A stretch of DNA of 64,000 bases from Caldilineaceae bacterium (GTDB taxonomy: Bacteria > Chloroflexota > Anaerolineae > Caldilineales > Caldilineaceae), in contig JACKBC010000025.1 of the NCBI GenBank assembly GCA_020634755.1, positions 1 to 64,000 on the forward strand. Reading direction: 5' to 3'. Under the pieces are notes generated by a model. It ran no database searches. It was not told where the DNA came from and saw only the letters and a list, made by a program, of their open reading frames with translations. Both the position numbers and the translations under genes were made by a program. Shown here piece after piece: positions 51,580 through 59,934 of this stretch (position 1 is the first letter of the stretch; every line of letters starts with the position of its first letter).

Positions 51580-52395
51580 CTAATATTTCTTGACAATCGC
51601 CCGATACGCCACCGGCTCGCGGAACTGGATCAGCTGTCGCTCTTCGCGCACGTCGCGCACGCGATCCAGATCAATGGTGGCAACCGCATACCCTTCAATC
51701 GGTTCATCCAATACGGTGTACACCTCGGCCGTGGGGCCCACCAGCAAACTATCGCCCGAAAAACGCATGGTTGGCTCTTCGCCCACGCGATTGGCGGCGG
51801 CCACAAAAAGGGCATTTTCACACGCGCGGCTAATCAAATGAGCGCGCCACGATTCTGCCGCTTGCTCTTCCCAATTGGCGCTCAGCACAATCAATTCGGC
51901 GCCTTCCAGCGTTAAACTGCGGGCGGCTTCTGGGAAAGCCAAATCGCTGCCGATCATCAGGCCAAAGCGTCCCCATTCGGCATCTACATTGATAAAGCGA
52001 AAACCACTGCGATAGACCTGTCGCTCCTCGCCCAGCAAGTGTACTTTGCGGTAATCACCGGCAATATCGCCTTCCGGGCCTAAACAGACCACCCCATTGT
52101 AAAGGATGCTTTCGACCTTCTCTTTGATCACCAAGCCAAAAACAATGTGCGTATTAAAATCGTTGGCGCGCTTGGCCAAATAGTTTGTGGCGTGGCCCGG
52201 AATGCGTTCGGCCAAATCTGTGGCGCGCAACCCCAGCTCCGTGCCGGTGTAGCTCAACTCTGGAAATACAATCAAGTCTGTCTTTTGTTCGCTGCAAATG
52301 CGCTCTACAAAGTCACCCATCTTACGTAAATTGGCCTCTGTATTGGCTAACACTGGCGCCATTTGAACCAACGCAATGGTAATCTCTCTCGGCAT
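51580..52395 (-). CDS. nitrilase-superfamily protein with the catalytic cysteine replaced
   Basis: 271 residues, ATG 52395 behind AGGAGC. Carbon-nitrogen hydrolase fold: LIVFPELSYTG (Glu), YRKVHLLGEE (Lys), and then GLMIGSDLAFPEAA, where the catalytic Cys of the usual G-x-x-I-C-Y-D is Gly149 (codon GGC at 51949-51951). The rest (LIVLSANWEEQ, RACENALFVAAANR) is well conserved. It therefore looks catalytically dead, and might bind ligands or regulate instead. It is probably the first gene of a four-gene operon with DUF402, hisH and cyclophilin. Confidence 0.8.
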   Translation of the reverse strand: MPREITIALVQMAPVLANTEANLRKMGDFVERICSEQKTDLIVFPELSYTGTELGLRATDLAERIPGHATNYLAKRANDFNTHIVFGLVIKEKVESILYNGVVCLGPEGDIAGDYRKVHLLGEERQVYRSGFRFINVDAEWGRFGLMIGSDLAFPEAARSLTLEGAELIVLSANWEEQAAESWRAHLISRACENALFVAAANRVGEEPTMRFSGDSLLVGPTAEVYTVLDEPIEGYAVATIDLDRVRDVREERQLIQFREPVAYRAIVKKY

Positions 52396-52652
52396 ATAGC
52401 TGCTCCTATGGCTAATCTGTAACGCAGCCCATACGCCGTCTACCACCGGAACCCGTTAACAGATCTAGTTATTATACTGCGGTTGAGATGAGACCGGAGT
52501 TTTCTAATGGAGCAACAGGCATAATGAAACTACGGTTCTCATTCAGAGCTGAGTATAGGATGAATAATTGATATATGTAGTATAGCACAGCATGGGAAAT
52601 TCACCATTTGTAGAATTTTGCGATACAATGTTGGGTGTTTACGTCTGTAGTT

Positions 52653-52730
52653 GTCTGGCCGCTTAATTTTTAGAAATCCCAATGGTTTATGCACCGGTGG
52701 GGATTTCTAAAAATTACATGTTCGCGGCAG
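52653..52730. mobile_element. MITE-like element, family B copy 3
   Basis: CTGGCCGCTTAATTTTTAGA opens it and TCTAAAAATTACATGTTCGC closes it; near-perfect arms surround a CCGGTG-containing loop. It is the reverse orientation of the 6036-6111 copy. Confidence 0.7.
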
Positions 52731-52744
52731 TAAGCATTCTCAGC

Positions 52745-52828
52745 TCACGTTACGCAGCGACAGCCAGTCTGCTAGAGAAAAACAGGAACGGCGGCGAGCC
52801 GACTTTCCTCCTGGCTTGCGTAACATAA
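52745..52828. mobile_element. MITE-like element, family A-prime copy 2
   Basis: CACGTTACGCAGCGACAGCC and CTGGCTTGCGTAAC, same orientation as 39047-39128 and over 85 percent alike by eye. It lies 14 bp after the family B element. Confidence 0.65.
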
Positions 52829-52830
52829 GT

Positions 52831-52859
52831 TATCAGTATACCGCAACGGTGTACTGATA
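52831..52859. repeat. minimal family E-type palindrome
   Basis: TATCAGTATACCGCAACGGT continues into GTACTGATA: the two outer ends of family E joined with almost nothing between them. It is the third repeat in a row before lspA (start codon 52895). Confidence 0.6.
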
Positions 52860-52894
52860 ATGGTATAAGCAAGTGCAGCTTGAAGGAGATTTCA

Positions 52895-53461
52895 ATGCAC
52901 TACCTGTCCAAATGGCTACGCAGAGCCTGGCCCGTCTTGCTGGTGGCCACGATTATTATCTCGCTCGACCAGTGGACCAAAGAGTTGATCCGCCAATCTG
53001 TGGTCGAATACACTTCTGTAGCCCCCATCCCCGCGCTGGGGAACTATCTAGTCTTTGAACGCGTGCGCAACTATGGCGCGGCCTTTGGCATTCTGCAAAA
53101 CCAAAGCTCGCTCTTCGCCATTATTGCCGTTGTTGTCGGACTCGCCATCTTGGTCTACGTCTATCAGTTGCCGCCAGAGCAGAAGCTCATCCGCGTTTTA
53201 TTGGGCCTACAGTTGGGTGGCGCCATGGGCAACCTGATCGACCGCCTGACTCAACTTGATGAATTTGGCCGCGGCTACGTCACCGACTTTATCCGCATTG
53301 GCTTGCCCGGCGGCCCTTACTGGCCCAATTTCAATGTGGCCGACAGCGCCATTGTCACCGGCGTCATCGGCTTGGGCATTTATGTGGTTTGGGACGATAT
53401 CCGCCGCCAGCGCCTGCAAGACCAAGAGCAAGATATGGTCAAAGCCAATAGCGAGATATGA
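52895..53461 (+). CDS. lspA: lipoprotein signal peptidase (signal peptidase II)
   Basis: 188 residues, ATG 52895 behind AAGGAG; ORF is open to a TTG at 52880. Four membrane segments. Conserved boxes are NYGAAFGIL (59-67), GGAMGNLIDRL (109-119), the catalytic Asp131 in YVTDFI and Asp150 in FNVADSA, spaced 19 residues apart as in E. coli LspA. It removes signal peptides of prolipoproteins. It is coupled to the following gene by an ATGA overlap. Confidence 0.95.
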   Translation: MHYLSKWLRRAWPVLLVATIIISLDQWTKELIRQSVVEYTSVAPIPALGNYLVFERVRNYGAAFGILQNQSSLFAIIAVVVGLAILVYVYQLPPEQKLIRVLLGLQLGGAMGNLIDRLTQLDEFGRGYVTDFIRIGLPGGPYWPNFNVADSAIVTGVIGLGIYVVWDDIRRQRLQDQEQDMVKANSEI

Positions 53462-54438
53462 CCCCGCCCATCCTGCCCCCTATCCGCTTGACAATCCCTG
53501 CCGAAGCGCACGGACACAGGCTGGATCAGTGGTTGGCCGCCCAATTTCCAGATCAGAGTCGCTCAGCGTTACAGCGCTGGATCAAGGATGGGCGCGTTCT
53601 GGTAGATGGGCAAGCGGCGAAATCCAGTCTAAAAGTAGAAGTTGACCACACAATTCTCATCCACCCCCCAGCGCCCCCCAGCGAACCGACGCTGCAACCC
53701 GAAGCAATTCCCCTGGACATTGTCTACGAAAACGCCGATCTGCTTGTGATCAACAAACCAGCGGGCATGGTGGTGCATCCAGCGCCTGGCCACGTGGGCG
53801 GCACGCTGGTCAACGCCGTGCTGCACCACTGTCCGCACATTGAAGGCGTGGGCGGCGAGCTGCGCCCGGGCATTGTGCACCGGCTGGACAAAGAGACCTC
53901 CGGTCTGCTTGTGGTGGCCAAAAACGATGCGACGCACCGTTTCTTGCAACAGCAGTTTCAAGCGCGCACTGTATACAAAGAATATTTGGCGCTGGTGGAA
54001 GGGCGCATGGAGCCGCCACGCGGGCGCATTTCCGCACCCATTGGCCGCCATCCCAACGAACGTCAGCGCCAGGCCGTGTTGCCCCCGGACTCACTCACGG
54101 GGCAAACCAAAGGCCGCAGCGCCATCACCGATTATGAGACAATGGCGCTTTACACCGCGCCCAGCCGGGACGGCGCGGGCGTGGCGCATTTCACACTGGT
54201 GCGCGCCATTTTGCACACCGGGCGCACGCACCAGATCCGCGTTCATTTTGCCTGGCTCAAACATCCGGTGGTTGGCGACACGCTCTATGGCTATCGCAAG
54301 CAGCGGCTAACGCTAGACCGTCACTTTCTACACGCCCATCGCCTGCGTCTGCTCCTACCCGGCACCACGGAACCCCGCGAATTTATAGCCCCCTTGCCGG
54401 CCGATTTGCAAACGTTATTGGACCAATTGGATACCTAA
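53458..54438 (+). CDS. rluD: RluA-family pseudouridine synthase (RluD-like)
   Basis: 326 residues, starting in the ATGA overlap with lspA. N-terminal S4 RNA-binding domain (residues 18-70), then the RluA catalytic core with HRLDKETSGLLVVAK (Asp144). The lspA-rluD pair is common in bacteria. Modification of 23S rRNA is typical for the family; the symbol is given by context and S4 presence, since other RluA paralogues look similar. Confidence 0.85.
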   Translation: MTPPILPPIRLTIPAEAHGHRLDQWLAAQFPDQSRSALQRWIKDGRVLVDGQAAKSSLKVEVDHTILIHPPAPPSEPTLQPEAIPLDIVYENADLLVINKPAGMVVHPAPGHVGGTLVNAVLHHCPHIEGVGGELRPGIVHRLDKETSGLLVVAKNDATHRFLQQQFQARTVYKEYLALVEGRMEPPRGRISAPIGRHPNERQRQAVLPPDSLTGQTKGRSAITDYETMALYTAPSRDGAGVAHFTLVRAILHTGRTHQIRVHFAWLKHPVVGDTLYGYRKQRLTLDRHFLHAHRLRLLLPGTTEPREFIAPLPADLQTLLDQLDT

Positions 54439-54439
54439 A

Positions 54440-54593
54440 TAAGGTGTGCGTAATTCTTTACTCGAGTGAAGTTATTGCCAGAGCCGCGTGCGATGCGCTG
54501 GCCGCTACGGTGGCTGCTATACAGCCGTTCTGCTGGCCAGTGCAACGCACATTAGTCGCTTCTCCCCGGCTGAATAGTTATGCACACCCCTTT
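54440..54593. mobile_element. MITE-like element, family D copy 3
   Basis: AAGGTGTGCGTAA at the left and TTATGCACACCCCTT at the right are the family D ends. Inside, GCGTGCGATGCGCTGGCCGC and CTGGCCAGTGCAACGCAC form the stem. The flanks CCTAAAT (54433-54439) and CCTCAAT (54594-54600) may be a decayed target duplication. Confidence 0.65.
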
Positions 54594-54623
54594 CCTCAAT
54601 TTAATTTGGAAAAATGAGTGACA

Positions 54624-55520
54624 ATGAATTCCCAACTGTCTGAAGCTATTCAACTCTGTGCGACTGAAATCCAACCGATGTTGACCGAAATTGTAGAGGT
54701 GGCCGATTTTTGTGGGGTGATTCACGCGGCAGACGCTCAATTATTGCTGGATGTGCTGGGGGCAGATGGCGATCAGCTCATGGCGGCGCTGCTGCCGCTG
54801 GCCCAAAGTTATGCCGCACCGCCGATTTCGCGCTTTTACGTGGGCGCCGTCTGCCGTGGCGCCAGTGGCAATCTCTATTTGGGGGGCAATATGGAATTCC
54901 CCGGCCAAAGCTTGGGCGCCACCATTCACGCAGAGCAAGCAGCCATCACTCACGCATGGCTACACAAAGAAGAGCGCGTCGACGCCATTGCCATCAACGG
55001 GACACCGTGCGGACACTGCCGCCAGTTCATGAACGAATTGGTTGGCGCGGCCCAGCTGCAAATCATGACGCCCCGCTTGGGGAAGTGCACATTGCCAGAG
55101 CTGCTGCCCGGTGCGTTTGGGCCAGATAATCTGCAAAACGCCACGGGATGGCTGCATCCGGTGGATCATGGGTTGCAGCTGCCAGCGGCCGCAGCAGAAC
55201 CGCTTGTTGCCGCGGCGCTGGCACAAGCCAATCGCAGCTATGCGCCCTATTCGGCCAACTACGCCGGGGCCGCTGTGCAGACGATTGATGGGGCGATCTT
55301 TGCTGCGCCATACGCCGAAAATGCGGCATTTAACCCCTCTTTATCCCCATTGCAGGGGGCCCTGCTCCATTTACATTTGGCCGGCAGATCGTTTGCGGAT
55401 ATTCAACAAGCCGCGCTGGTGGAAAGCACACAGAGCTTGTGCAGCCAGAAAGAGGCCACGCGCGCGCTGTTGGCTTCTCTCGGCACGGCGCCGTTGCACT
55501 ACTATGGCGCGGCTTTGTAA
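54624..55520 (+). CDS. cdd: cytidine deaminase, two-domain E. coli type
   Basis: 298 residues from ATG 54624. The active N-terminal domain has zinc and proton-shuttle residues His102-x-Glu104 (IHAEQ) and PCGHC with Cys129 and Cys132, at exactly the numbering of the E. coli enzyme. A non-catalytic second CDA-fold domain follows (SYAPYSANYAGAAVQT). It deaminates cytidine and deoxycytidine for pyrimidine salvage. It converges with the histidine kinase 3 bp away. Confidence 0.92.
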   Translation: MNSQLSEAIQLCATEIQPMLTEIVEVADFCGVIHAADAQLLLDVLGADGDQLMAALLPLAQSYAAPPISRFYVGAVCRGASGNLYLGGNMEFPGQSLGATIHAEQAAITHAWLHKEERVDAIAINGTPCGHCRQFMNELVGAAQLQIMTPRLGKCTLPELLPGAFGPDNLQNATGWLHPVDHGLQLPAAAAEPLVAAALAQANRSYAPYSANYAGAAVQTIDGAIFAAPYAENAAFNPSLSPLQGALLHLHLAGRSFADIQQAALVESTQSLCSQKEATRALLASLGTAPLHYYGAAL

Positions 55521-55523
55521 ATC

Positions 55524-56882
55524 CTATACCTCTATAGGCTGGGCAATGGGCAGGGCAAAATAAAAGGTGCTGCCCCTTCCCTCCATACTTTCGGCCCAAA
55601 TGCGACCGTTGTGCGCCTGCACGGTGTGCTTGGCAATGGCCAGCCCCAGCCCGGTGCCGCTGCCAGCGCGCGAGCGATCCGATTTATAGAAGCGCTCGAA
55701 AATGCGCGGCAGATCCTCTTTATTGATACCGGCGCCCGTATCTTGCACTCGAATGGTAACAAAATCTCCGTCGGCGCTAGCGCCGACACAGATGCTTCCG
55801 CCCGGTGGCGTAAACTTAATGGCATTGTGGACCAGATTCATGGTCACCTGGCGAATGCGCGCCAGATCGACCAACACCAGAGGCAAATCATCGTCAATGT
55901 CGCTTATCAATTCCAATTGCGCCCGCTCTGCCTGCGGCTGCAAACGCTCCACGGGCTGTTGGACCACATCACTCACGGCACATGGGTGAATCTCCAGCGG
56001 CGTCTGTCCAGATTCAATGCGCGAAAGCTCCATTAATTCTTGCACCAGCTGCGTCAGCGCGTCCACTTCGGTCTCCATGCGCAGCAAAAAGCGGCGCGCC
56101 GTGGGTGGGTCTTCCAAGGCGCCATCATTCAACGTTTCGGCCAGCGCGCGCAGAGATGCCAGCGGCGTGCGCAGCTCGTGCGACACGTTGCTCACAAAAT
56201 CCTGGCGCACCGTTTGCAAATGATGAATGTGGGTCAAATCCTGCAAAATCGTCACGTAGCCCCGGGCTGACTTTTGCAGAAACGGCGTTACGACGACACG
56301 CAAGAAACGGTCGTTGTCAAAATCGACCAGCGCGGTCTCTTCCTGTTCGCTCTCCAAACAGCGCTGCCAGAGCGCCGCAATGCGATGATCCCGCGCCACC
56401 TGAATAAACGTACGGTTGCGCGCCTTGGTCTGAGACGTACTTAAAATGCGTTCGGCAGCTGGATTCAACAGCCGCACTTTGCCATCCTTATTGAGAATCA
56501 TGACGCCATCGGCCATATATTGGAGAATGGTCAACAAGCGATCTTTTTCGCGATGGCGTTTTTTGGCAATTTGGTGCCGCTTCTCAATATTCCGGCGAAA
56601 AAAACGAATGAGCGAACCAAACTCGCCATCCGTCTCCAGCAGCAGTAGTTCATCGGTATTTGCACCGCCCTGCGCCAATGAATTCAACTGCCGGATCGGA
56701 CGCAGTTTGCGCTCTGACCACATTGTCACGAGCAAGCCCAGGAGCAGCGTAGTCAGCAGCAGCAATAATAAAATCTGCCCAGCAGACGCAGAAGCACCCA
56801 GCCAGAGCAGACAGAGCAGCAGCACCGCCATAACGGGCAAAATTATGCATGTGTAGGCAATCATCGAACGCCAGCGGATCAT
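55524..56882 (-). CDS. PhoR-like sensor histidine kinase
   Basis: 452 residues. Two close N-terminal membrane segments without a periplasmic domain, HAMP-like linker (RKLRPIRQLNSLAQ), a PAS domain (about 110-215), the phosphoacceptor box VSHELRTPLASL with His235, and HATPase motifs VTMNLVHNAIKFTPPGG (N box) and IFERFYKSDRSRAGSGTGLG (F and G2). It probably phosphorylates the PhoB-like regulator encoded 9 bp upstream. Confidence 0.9.
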   Translation of the reverse strand: MIRWRSMIAYTCIILPVMAVLLLCLLWLGASASAGQILLLLLLTTLLLGLLVTMWSERKLRPIRQLNSLAQGGANTDELLLLETDGEFGSLIRFFRRNIEKRHQIAKKRHREKDRLLTILQYMADGVMILNKDGKVRLLNPAAERILSTSQTKARNRTFIQVARDHRIAALWQRCLESEQEETALVDFDNDRFLRVVVTPFLQKSARGYVTILQDLTHIHHLQTVRQDFVSNVSHELRTPLASLRALAETLNDGALEDPPTARRFLLRMETEVDALTQLVQELMELSRIESGQTPLEIHPCAVSDVVQQPVERLQPQAERAQLELISDIDDDLPLVLVDLARIRQVTMNLVHNAIKFTPPGGSICVGASADGDFVTIRVQDTGAGINKEDLPRIFERFYKSDRSRAGSGTGLGLAIAKHTVQAHNGRIWAESMEGRGSTFYFALPIAQPIEV

Positions 56883-56891
56883 ACGTTCACG

Positions 56892-57635
56892 CTATCCTTC
56901 AAACCGGTAGCCAACCCCGCGCACGGTGATAATACGTTCGGGCGCGGCGGGATTCGCCTCAATTTTCTCACGTAGCCAACGGATGTGGACATCAACAGTG
57001 CGGCTGCCGCCGTTGTAGTCCCATCCCCACACTTTCTCCAATATCTGGTCGCGGCTCAACACCAGGTTGCGATTGTGCGCCAGGTAGAGCAGCAGATCGA
57101 ACTCCATGGGTTTGAGCTGCACTGGATGGCCAGTCAGCAATGCTTCCCGCCGATCCGGCACAATGACCAGGTTGCCAAAAGTCAGTTTTTTGGGCTGTGG
57201 CGCCTCGTCATTGGTGGGTTCTTCCGCACTGTGGATCTCCTCTCGGATCAAGCGGACGCGACGCAGCTGTGCCTTGACGCGCGCCTGCAATTCCCGCATG
57301 CTGAAAGGTTTGGTCAAATAGTCGTCCGCGCCCACTTCCAGCCCAACAATTTTGTCGATCTCTTCCGTGCGCGCGGTCAACATTAAGATGGGTACATTGG
57401 TCTCCTGGCGCAACACGCGACAAACCTCTAGCCCATCCATGCCCGGCAACATAATGTCCAAAATGACTAGATCCGGCGCTTCTTGCCGCGCCATTTGCAG
57501 CGCGCTAAAGCCATTAGCGCTCATAAAAACCGTATAGCCCTGGCGCGTCAAATTATATTCGAGTGTCTCTGCAATGGCCGTCTCGTCTTCTACTACCAAA
57601 ATTTTGGGGCTTACTACTTCATTTGAACTATCCAA
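56892..57635 (-). CDS. PhoB/OmpR-family response regulator
   Basis: 247 residues. Receiver with acidic pocket (VVEDE), phosphoacceptor Asp60 (VILDIMLPG) and Lys109 (YLTKPFS); the C-terminal winged helix (LKPMEFDLLLYLAHN ... GWDYNGGSRTVDVHIRWLREKI) has the RTVDVHIRWLR recognition helix of the PhoB class. It is the partner of the adjacent kinase. No phosphate transport genes are nearby to support a Pho role. Confidence 0.92.
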   Translation of the reverse strand: MDSSNEVVSPKILVVEDETAIAETLEYNLTRQGYTVFMSANGFSALQMARQEAPDLVILDIMLPGMDGLEVCRVLRQETNVPILMLTARTEEIDKIVGLEVGADDYLTKPFSMRELQARVKAQLRRVRLIREEIHSAEEPTNDEAPQPKKLTFGNLVIVPDRREALLTGHPVQLKPMEFDLLLYLAHNRNLVLSRDQILEKVWGWDYNGGSRTVDVHIRWLREKIEANPAAPERIITVRGVGYRFEG

Positions 57636-57959
57636 CTTGCTTTTTCCCGTCCAACAATATCAGTTGCTTGCTACAGAATATATATCCAAAGGCGATTCTT
57701 GATCATCATGACACCGCAATGACGTTGGCGATACGGGGGTGGTTCCTTTTGGCAACCCGACCGTATTTCCAATGGCGATTCATGGCAGATCTATCGACTC
57801 TCCAATCACAATCCTATCGCATTTCAGGCGGTGGAGCAAGGAATCAGATGAGTAGCAATGGAATCATCGATATGCACACCCCATAATTAAATGGTCGCCC
57901 ACCAAAAACGCAAAGCTGGGTGAGCGACCAAGTAAACACGACTATTCAATTATCAATTT

Positions 57960-58040
57960 ATGTTATGCAAGCCGGGAGGAAAGTCGGCTCGCCGCCGTTC
58001 CTGTTTCTCTCTGGCAGACTGGCTGTCGCTGCGGAACGTG
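57960..58040. mobile_element. MITE-like element, family A-prime copy 3 (reverse)
   Basis: GTTATGCAAGCCGGGAGGAA and TGGCTGTCGCTGCGGAACG mark it; the middle AAAGTCGGCTCGCCGCCGTT is the complement of the other copies. It is the first element of a 4-element stack. Upstream (57636-57959) nothing is seen except a lone ATATGCACACCCCATAAT family D end near 57871. Confidence 0.65.
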
Positions 58041-58045
58041 CATTA

Positions 58046-58130
58046 TCAGTACACCGCAACAATGTTAGCGATTCAGGCATCGGTCTCGATTCAGGAATCG
58101 AGCCCAGTCTTGGGCCGTTGCGATCTCCTG
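58046..58130. mobile_element. MITE-like element, family E copy 5 (reverse)
   Basis: CAGTACACCGCAACAATGTT at the left, TTGCGATCTCCTG at the right; the interior ATTCAGGCATCGGTCTCGAT aligns with the 44385-44468 copy. It starts 6 bp after the previous element. Confidence 0.65.
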
Positions 58131-58160
58131 ATGATCCACTCAAGCTCATTAAGTTATAGG

Positions 58161-58238
58161 AGTTACGCAAGCCTCGCGGGAAATTGCCAGGTCAGCCGTG
58201 TTATGTTCTCCTGGCTATGCACGGGCGCTGCGTAAGTC
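58161..58238. mobile_element. MITE-like element, family A copy 5
   Basis: AGTTACGCAAGCCTCGCGGG begins it and GGGCGCTGCGTAAGTC ends it. It is the closest relative of 41892-41968. Confidence 0.7.
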
Positions 58239-58242
58239 ATAA

Positions 58243-58336
58243 GGTACGCCTAATGTGCGTCGCCCCGTGTCCGACATTTTGGCCCTTGTATTCGAATGGC
58301 ACATCGTGCGTCGCACTCGAAGCGGGCTTACCTTCA
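58243..58336. repeat. family D-like partial copy
   Basis: TAATGTGCGTCGCCCCGTGT and ATCGTGCGTCGCACTCGAAG carry the GTGCGTCGCAC core without the outer ends, ending about 30 bp before the LysW-like stop codon. Confidence 0.5.
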
Positions 58337-58365
58337 TGACAGTGAGTATCCACTAAAATAGATTG

Positions 58366-58620
58366 TTACCTTCGATCATCTTCGTCATATTCCTCATCAT
58401 ATTCGTAATCGTCATCATCATCATAATCATCGTCATCATCCCAATCATCAGAATCATCGGAATCGTCATACTCATCATACATCCACTCGATCTTAGGTGG
58501 ATTAATGCTCACGATTTCGAATTCGGCGTCACAATTGGTGCAGGTAATGCTATCACCTTCTTGGGCGTTTTCTGGCAATTTGATCTTGCGATCGCAGTCC
58601 AAGCAAAATACTTCACTCAT
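58366..58620 (-). CDS. LysW-like zinc-ribbon protein with long acidic tail
   Basis: 84 residues; AAGGAGAGA precedes tandem ATGs at 58623 and 58620. The N-terminal half matches LysW-type carrier proteins: Cys6-x2-Cys9, KIKLPENAQEGDSITC, Cys27-x2-Cys30, then AEFEIVSINPPKIEW. LysW proper ends in EDWGE, whose Glu carries the substrate; here residues 48-84 are instead almost only Asp, Tyr and Glu and the end is DEDDRR. No lysine or arginine biosynthesis genes are nearby. It may be an acidic chaperone-like or metal-buffering derivative (inference). Confidence 0.75.
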   Translation of the reverse strand: MSEVFCLDCDRKIKLPENAQEGDSITCTNCDAEFEIVSINPPKIEWMYDEYDDSDDSDDWDDDDDYDDDDDYEYDEEYDEDDRR

Positions 58621-58860
58621 CATTCTCTCCTTTTTACAATCAGTCCAACGGTTTAGCGTCCACGCATCAGTAGAGCGCCATGGCAAGATAGCGGGCCAAC
58701 GTTATCAACAAACGGACACCTATAGGGCCAACATTCTTATGGCGCACTGACCATGAAATACTAGACGCGCATAGCTGGTCAAAATCATCTTCATAGGACA
58801 TATGCAGTGCCCGTAAACGGCCAGAAGAGAAAGTCACTGTTTAGCACTAAGTTGGCGACC

Positions 58861-58893
58861 AAACCTGTCAGGTCTTGAAGACCTGACAGGTTT
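58861..58893. repeat. 16-bp palindrome (AAACCTGTCAGGTCTT)
   Basis: Perfect 16-bp arms around a single G. The core AGACCTGACAGGTTT is a repeat seen widely in bacterial genomes. The rest of the 58621-59185 gap contains no gene that can be supported. Confidence 0.8.
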
Positions 58894-59185
58894 AAATCGA
58901 CAAGATATCTTTAAACGATGACAAAGCATCTCTCCTCAGGCGATTTTTACGCAACCTCCGCATAAGTCCGTTCGCTCTATGATGGCTCTGGGCTAAGCAC
59001 AACCGCCATCATGTTCTAATTCATAGAGTATTCTACTTGTCCTCTATTTGATTTAAGTGGCAAATATCGTTCGAAATCTGTTGCAAAAAAGGCGGAGAAT
59101 TTATACAAATTAGACGCTGGACTGGCGGATAGTAAGGGATAAAGCCAGGAACGGATAATCAGTAGATCACAAACACAAGCCGCAC

Positions 59186-59893
59186 TCACCACGTCTCAGC
59201 CTCATCTGGGCTAAACATGTAGCCAATGCGCGCAATTGTGCGAATGTAGTGCGGGTTCTCGGGATTGACCTCAATTTTGGCCCGCAAACGGTTGATTAGC
59301 CCGCGCACTAGGCTGCGGTCACCTTCACCGCTATAGCCCCACACATGTTCCACAATGGTTTCAGTGGGGATCACCTGCCCACGGTTCAACATCAACGTGT
59401 GCAGCAGGCGATATTCAAGTTGACTCAACCGTTGCAGCGGGCGACCCGTCACTTGCACTGTGCGACGCGCCGGATCTAATCGCACGGCGCTGCGCATGCC
59501 CAACTCTTTGGAGACAACAGACGAAACGGACGGCAACGGACTTTGGCTGCGGCGCAGCAAAGCCTGACCATACGCCACCAAGAGCCGCACGCTAAGCGGT
59601 CGCGTAAACACATGATCCGAACCGGCTTCGACCATTTGGGCATGCAGCCGCTCGGTCACGCCATCAACCACCCACACCAGCGGCGCTTCCGAATAGACCC
59701 GCAAATGATAAATAGCATCCACGGGGTCGTCGAATGATGCCGTAACTATGATCAGTTCCGCAGACGATTCCAGTGCCAGCCCCTCGTCAATATCGGCGCG
59801 TTGTCCCACAGTCACGCTGAACCCAGCCATCTGCAGCACGCTTAGCAAAATCGATTCTTCCTGCGGGTCATCGGTAATCAGGAGCACCTTCAC
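59186..59893 (-). CDS. OmpR-like response regulator with degenerate receiver
   Basis: 235 residues. The receiver keeps the acidic pair TDD (about 7-9) but has Thr51 where the phosphoacceptor Asp should be (ELIIVTASFDD) and Arg98 instead of the conserved Lys (VFTRPLS). It is therefore not expected to be phosphorylated normally. The C-terminal winged helix (LSQLEYRLLHTLMLN ... GEGDRSLVRGLINRLRAKI) looks intact. No kinase is adjacent. It lies 41 bp after the Nmad3 gene, so it may belong to that transcript. Confidence 0.85.
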   Translation of the reverse strand: MKVLLITDDPQEESILLSVLQMAGFSVTVGQRADIDEGLALESSAELIIVTASFDDPVDAIYHLRVYSEAPLVWVVDGVTERLHAQMVEAGSDHVFTRPLSVRLLVAYGQALLRRSQSPLPSVSSVVSKELGMRSAVRLDPARRTVQVTGRPLQRLSQLEYRLLHTLMLNRGQVIPTETIVEHVWGYSGEGDRSLVRGLINRLRAKIEVNPENPHYIRTIARIGYMFSPDEAETW

Positions 59894-59934
59894 GTTATCA
59901 CCCCGTCATCTTGACATCATCATTCTTAAAGTGA

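Noticed and set aside
58363..58656. + strand hydrophobic frame rich in Ile/Val
   Set aside because: It is the complement of the Asp-rich tail (GAT/GAC repeats read as ATC/GTC), not a membrane protein.
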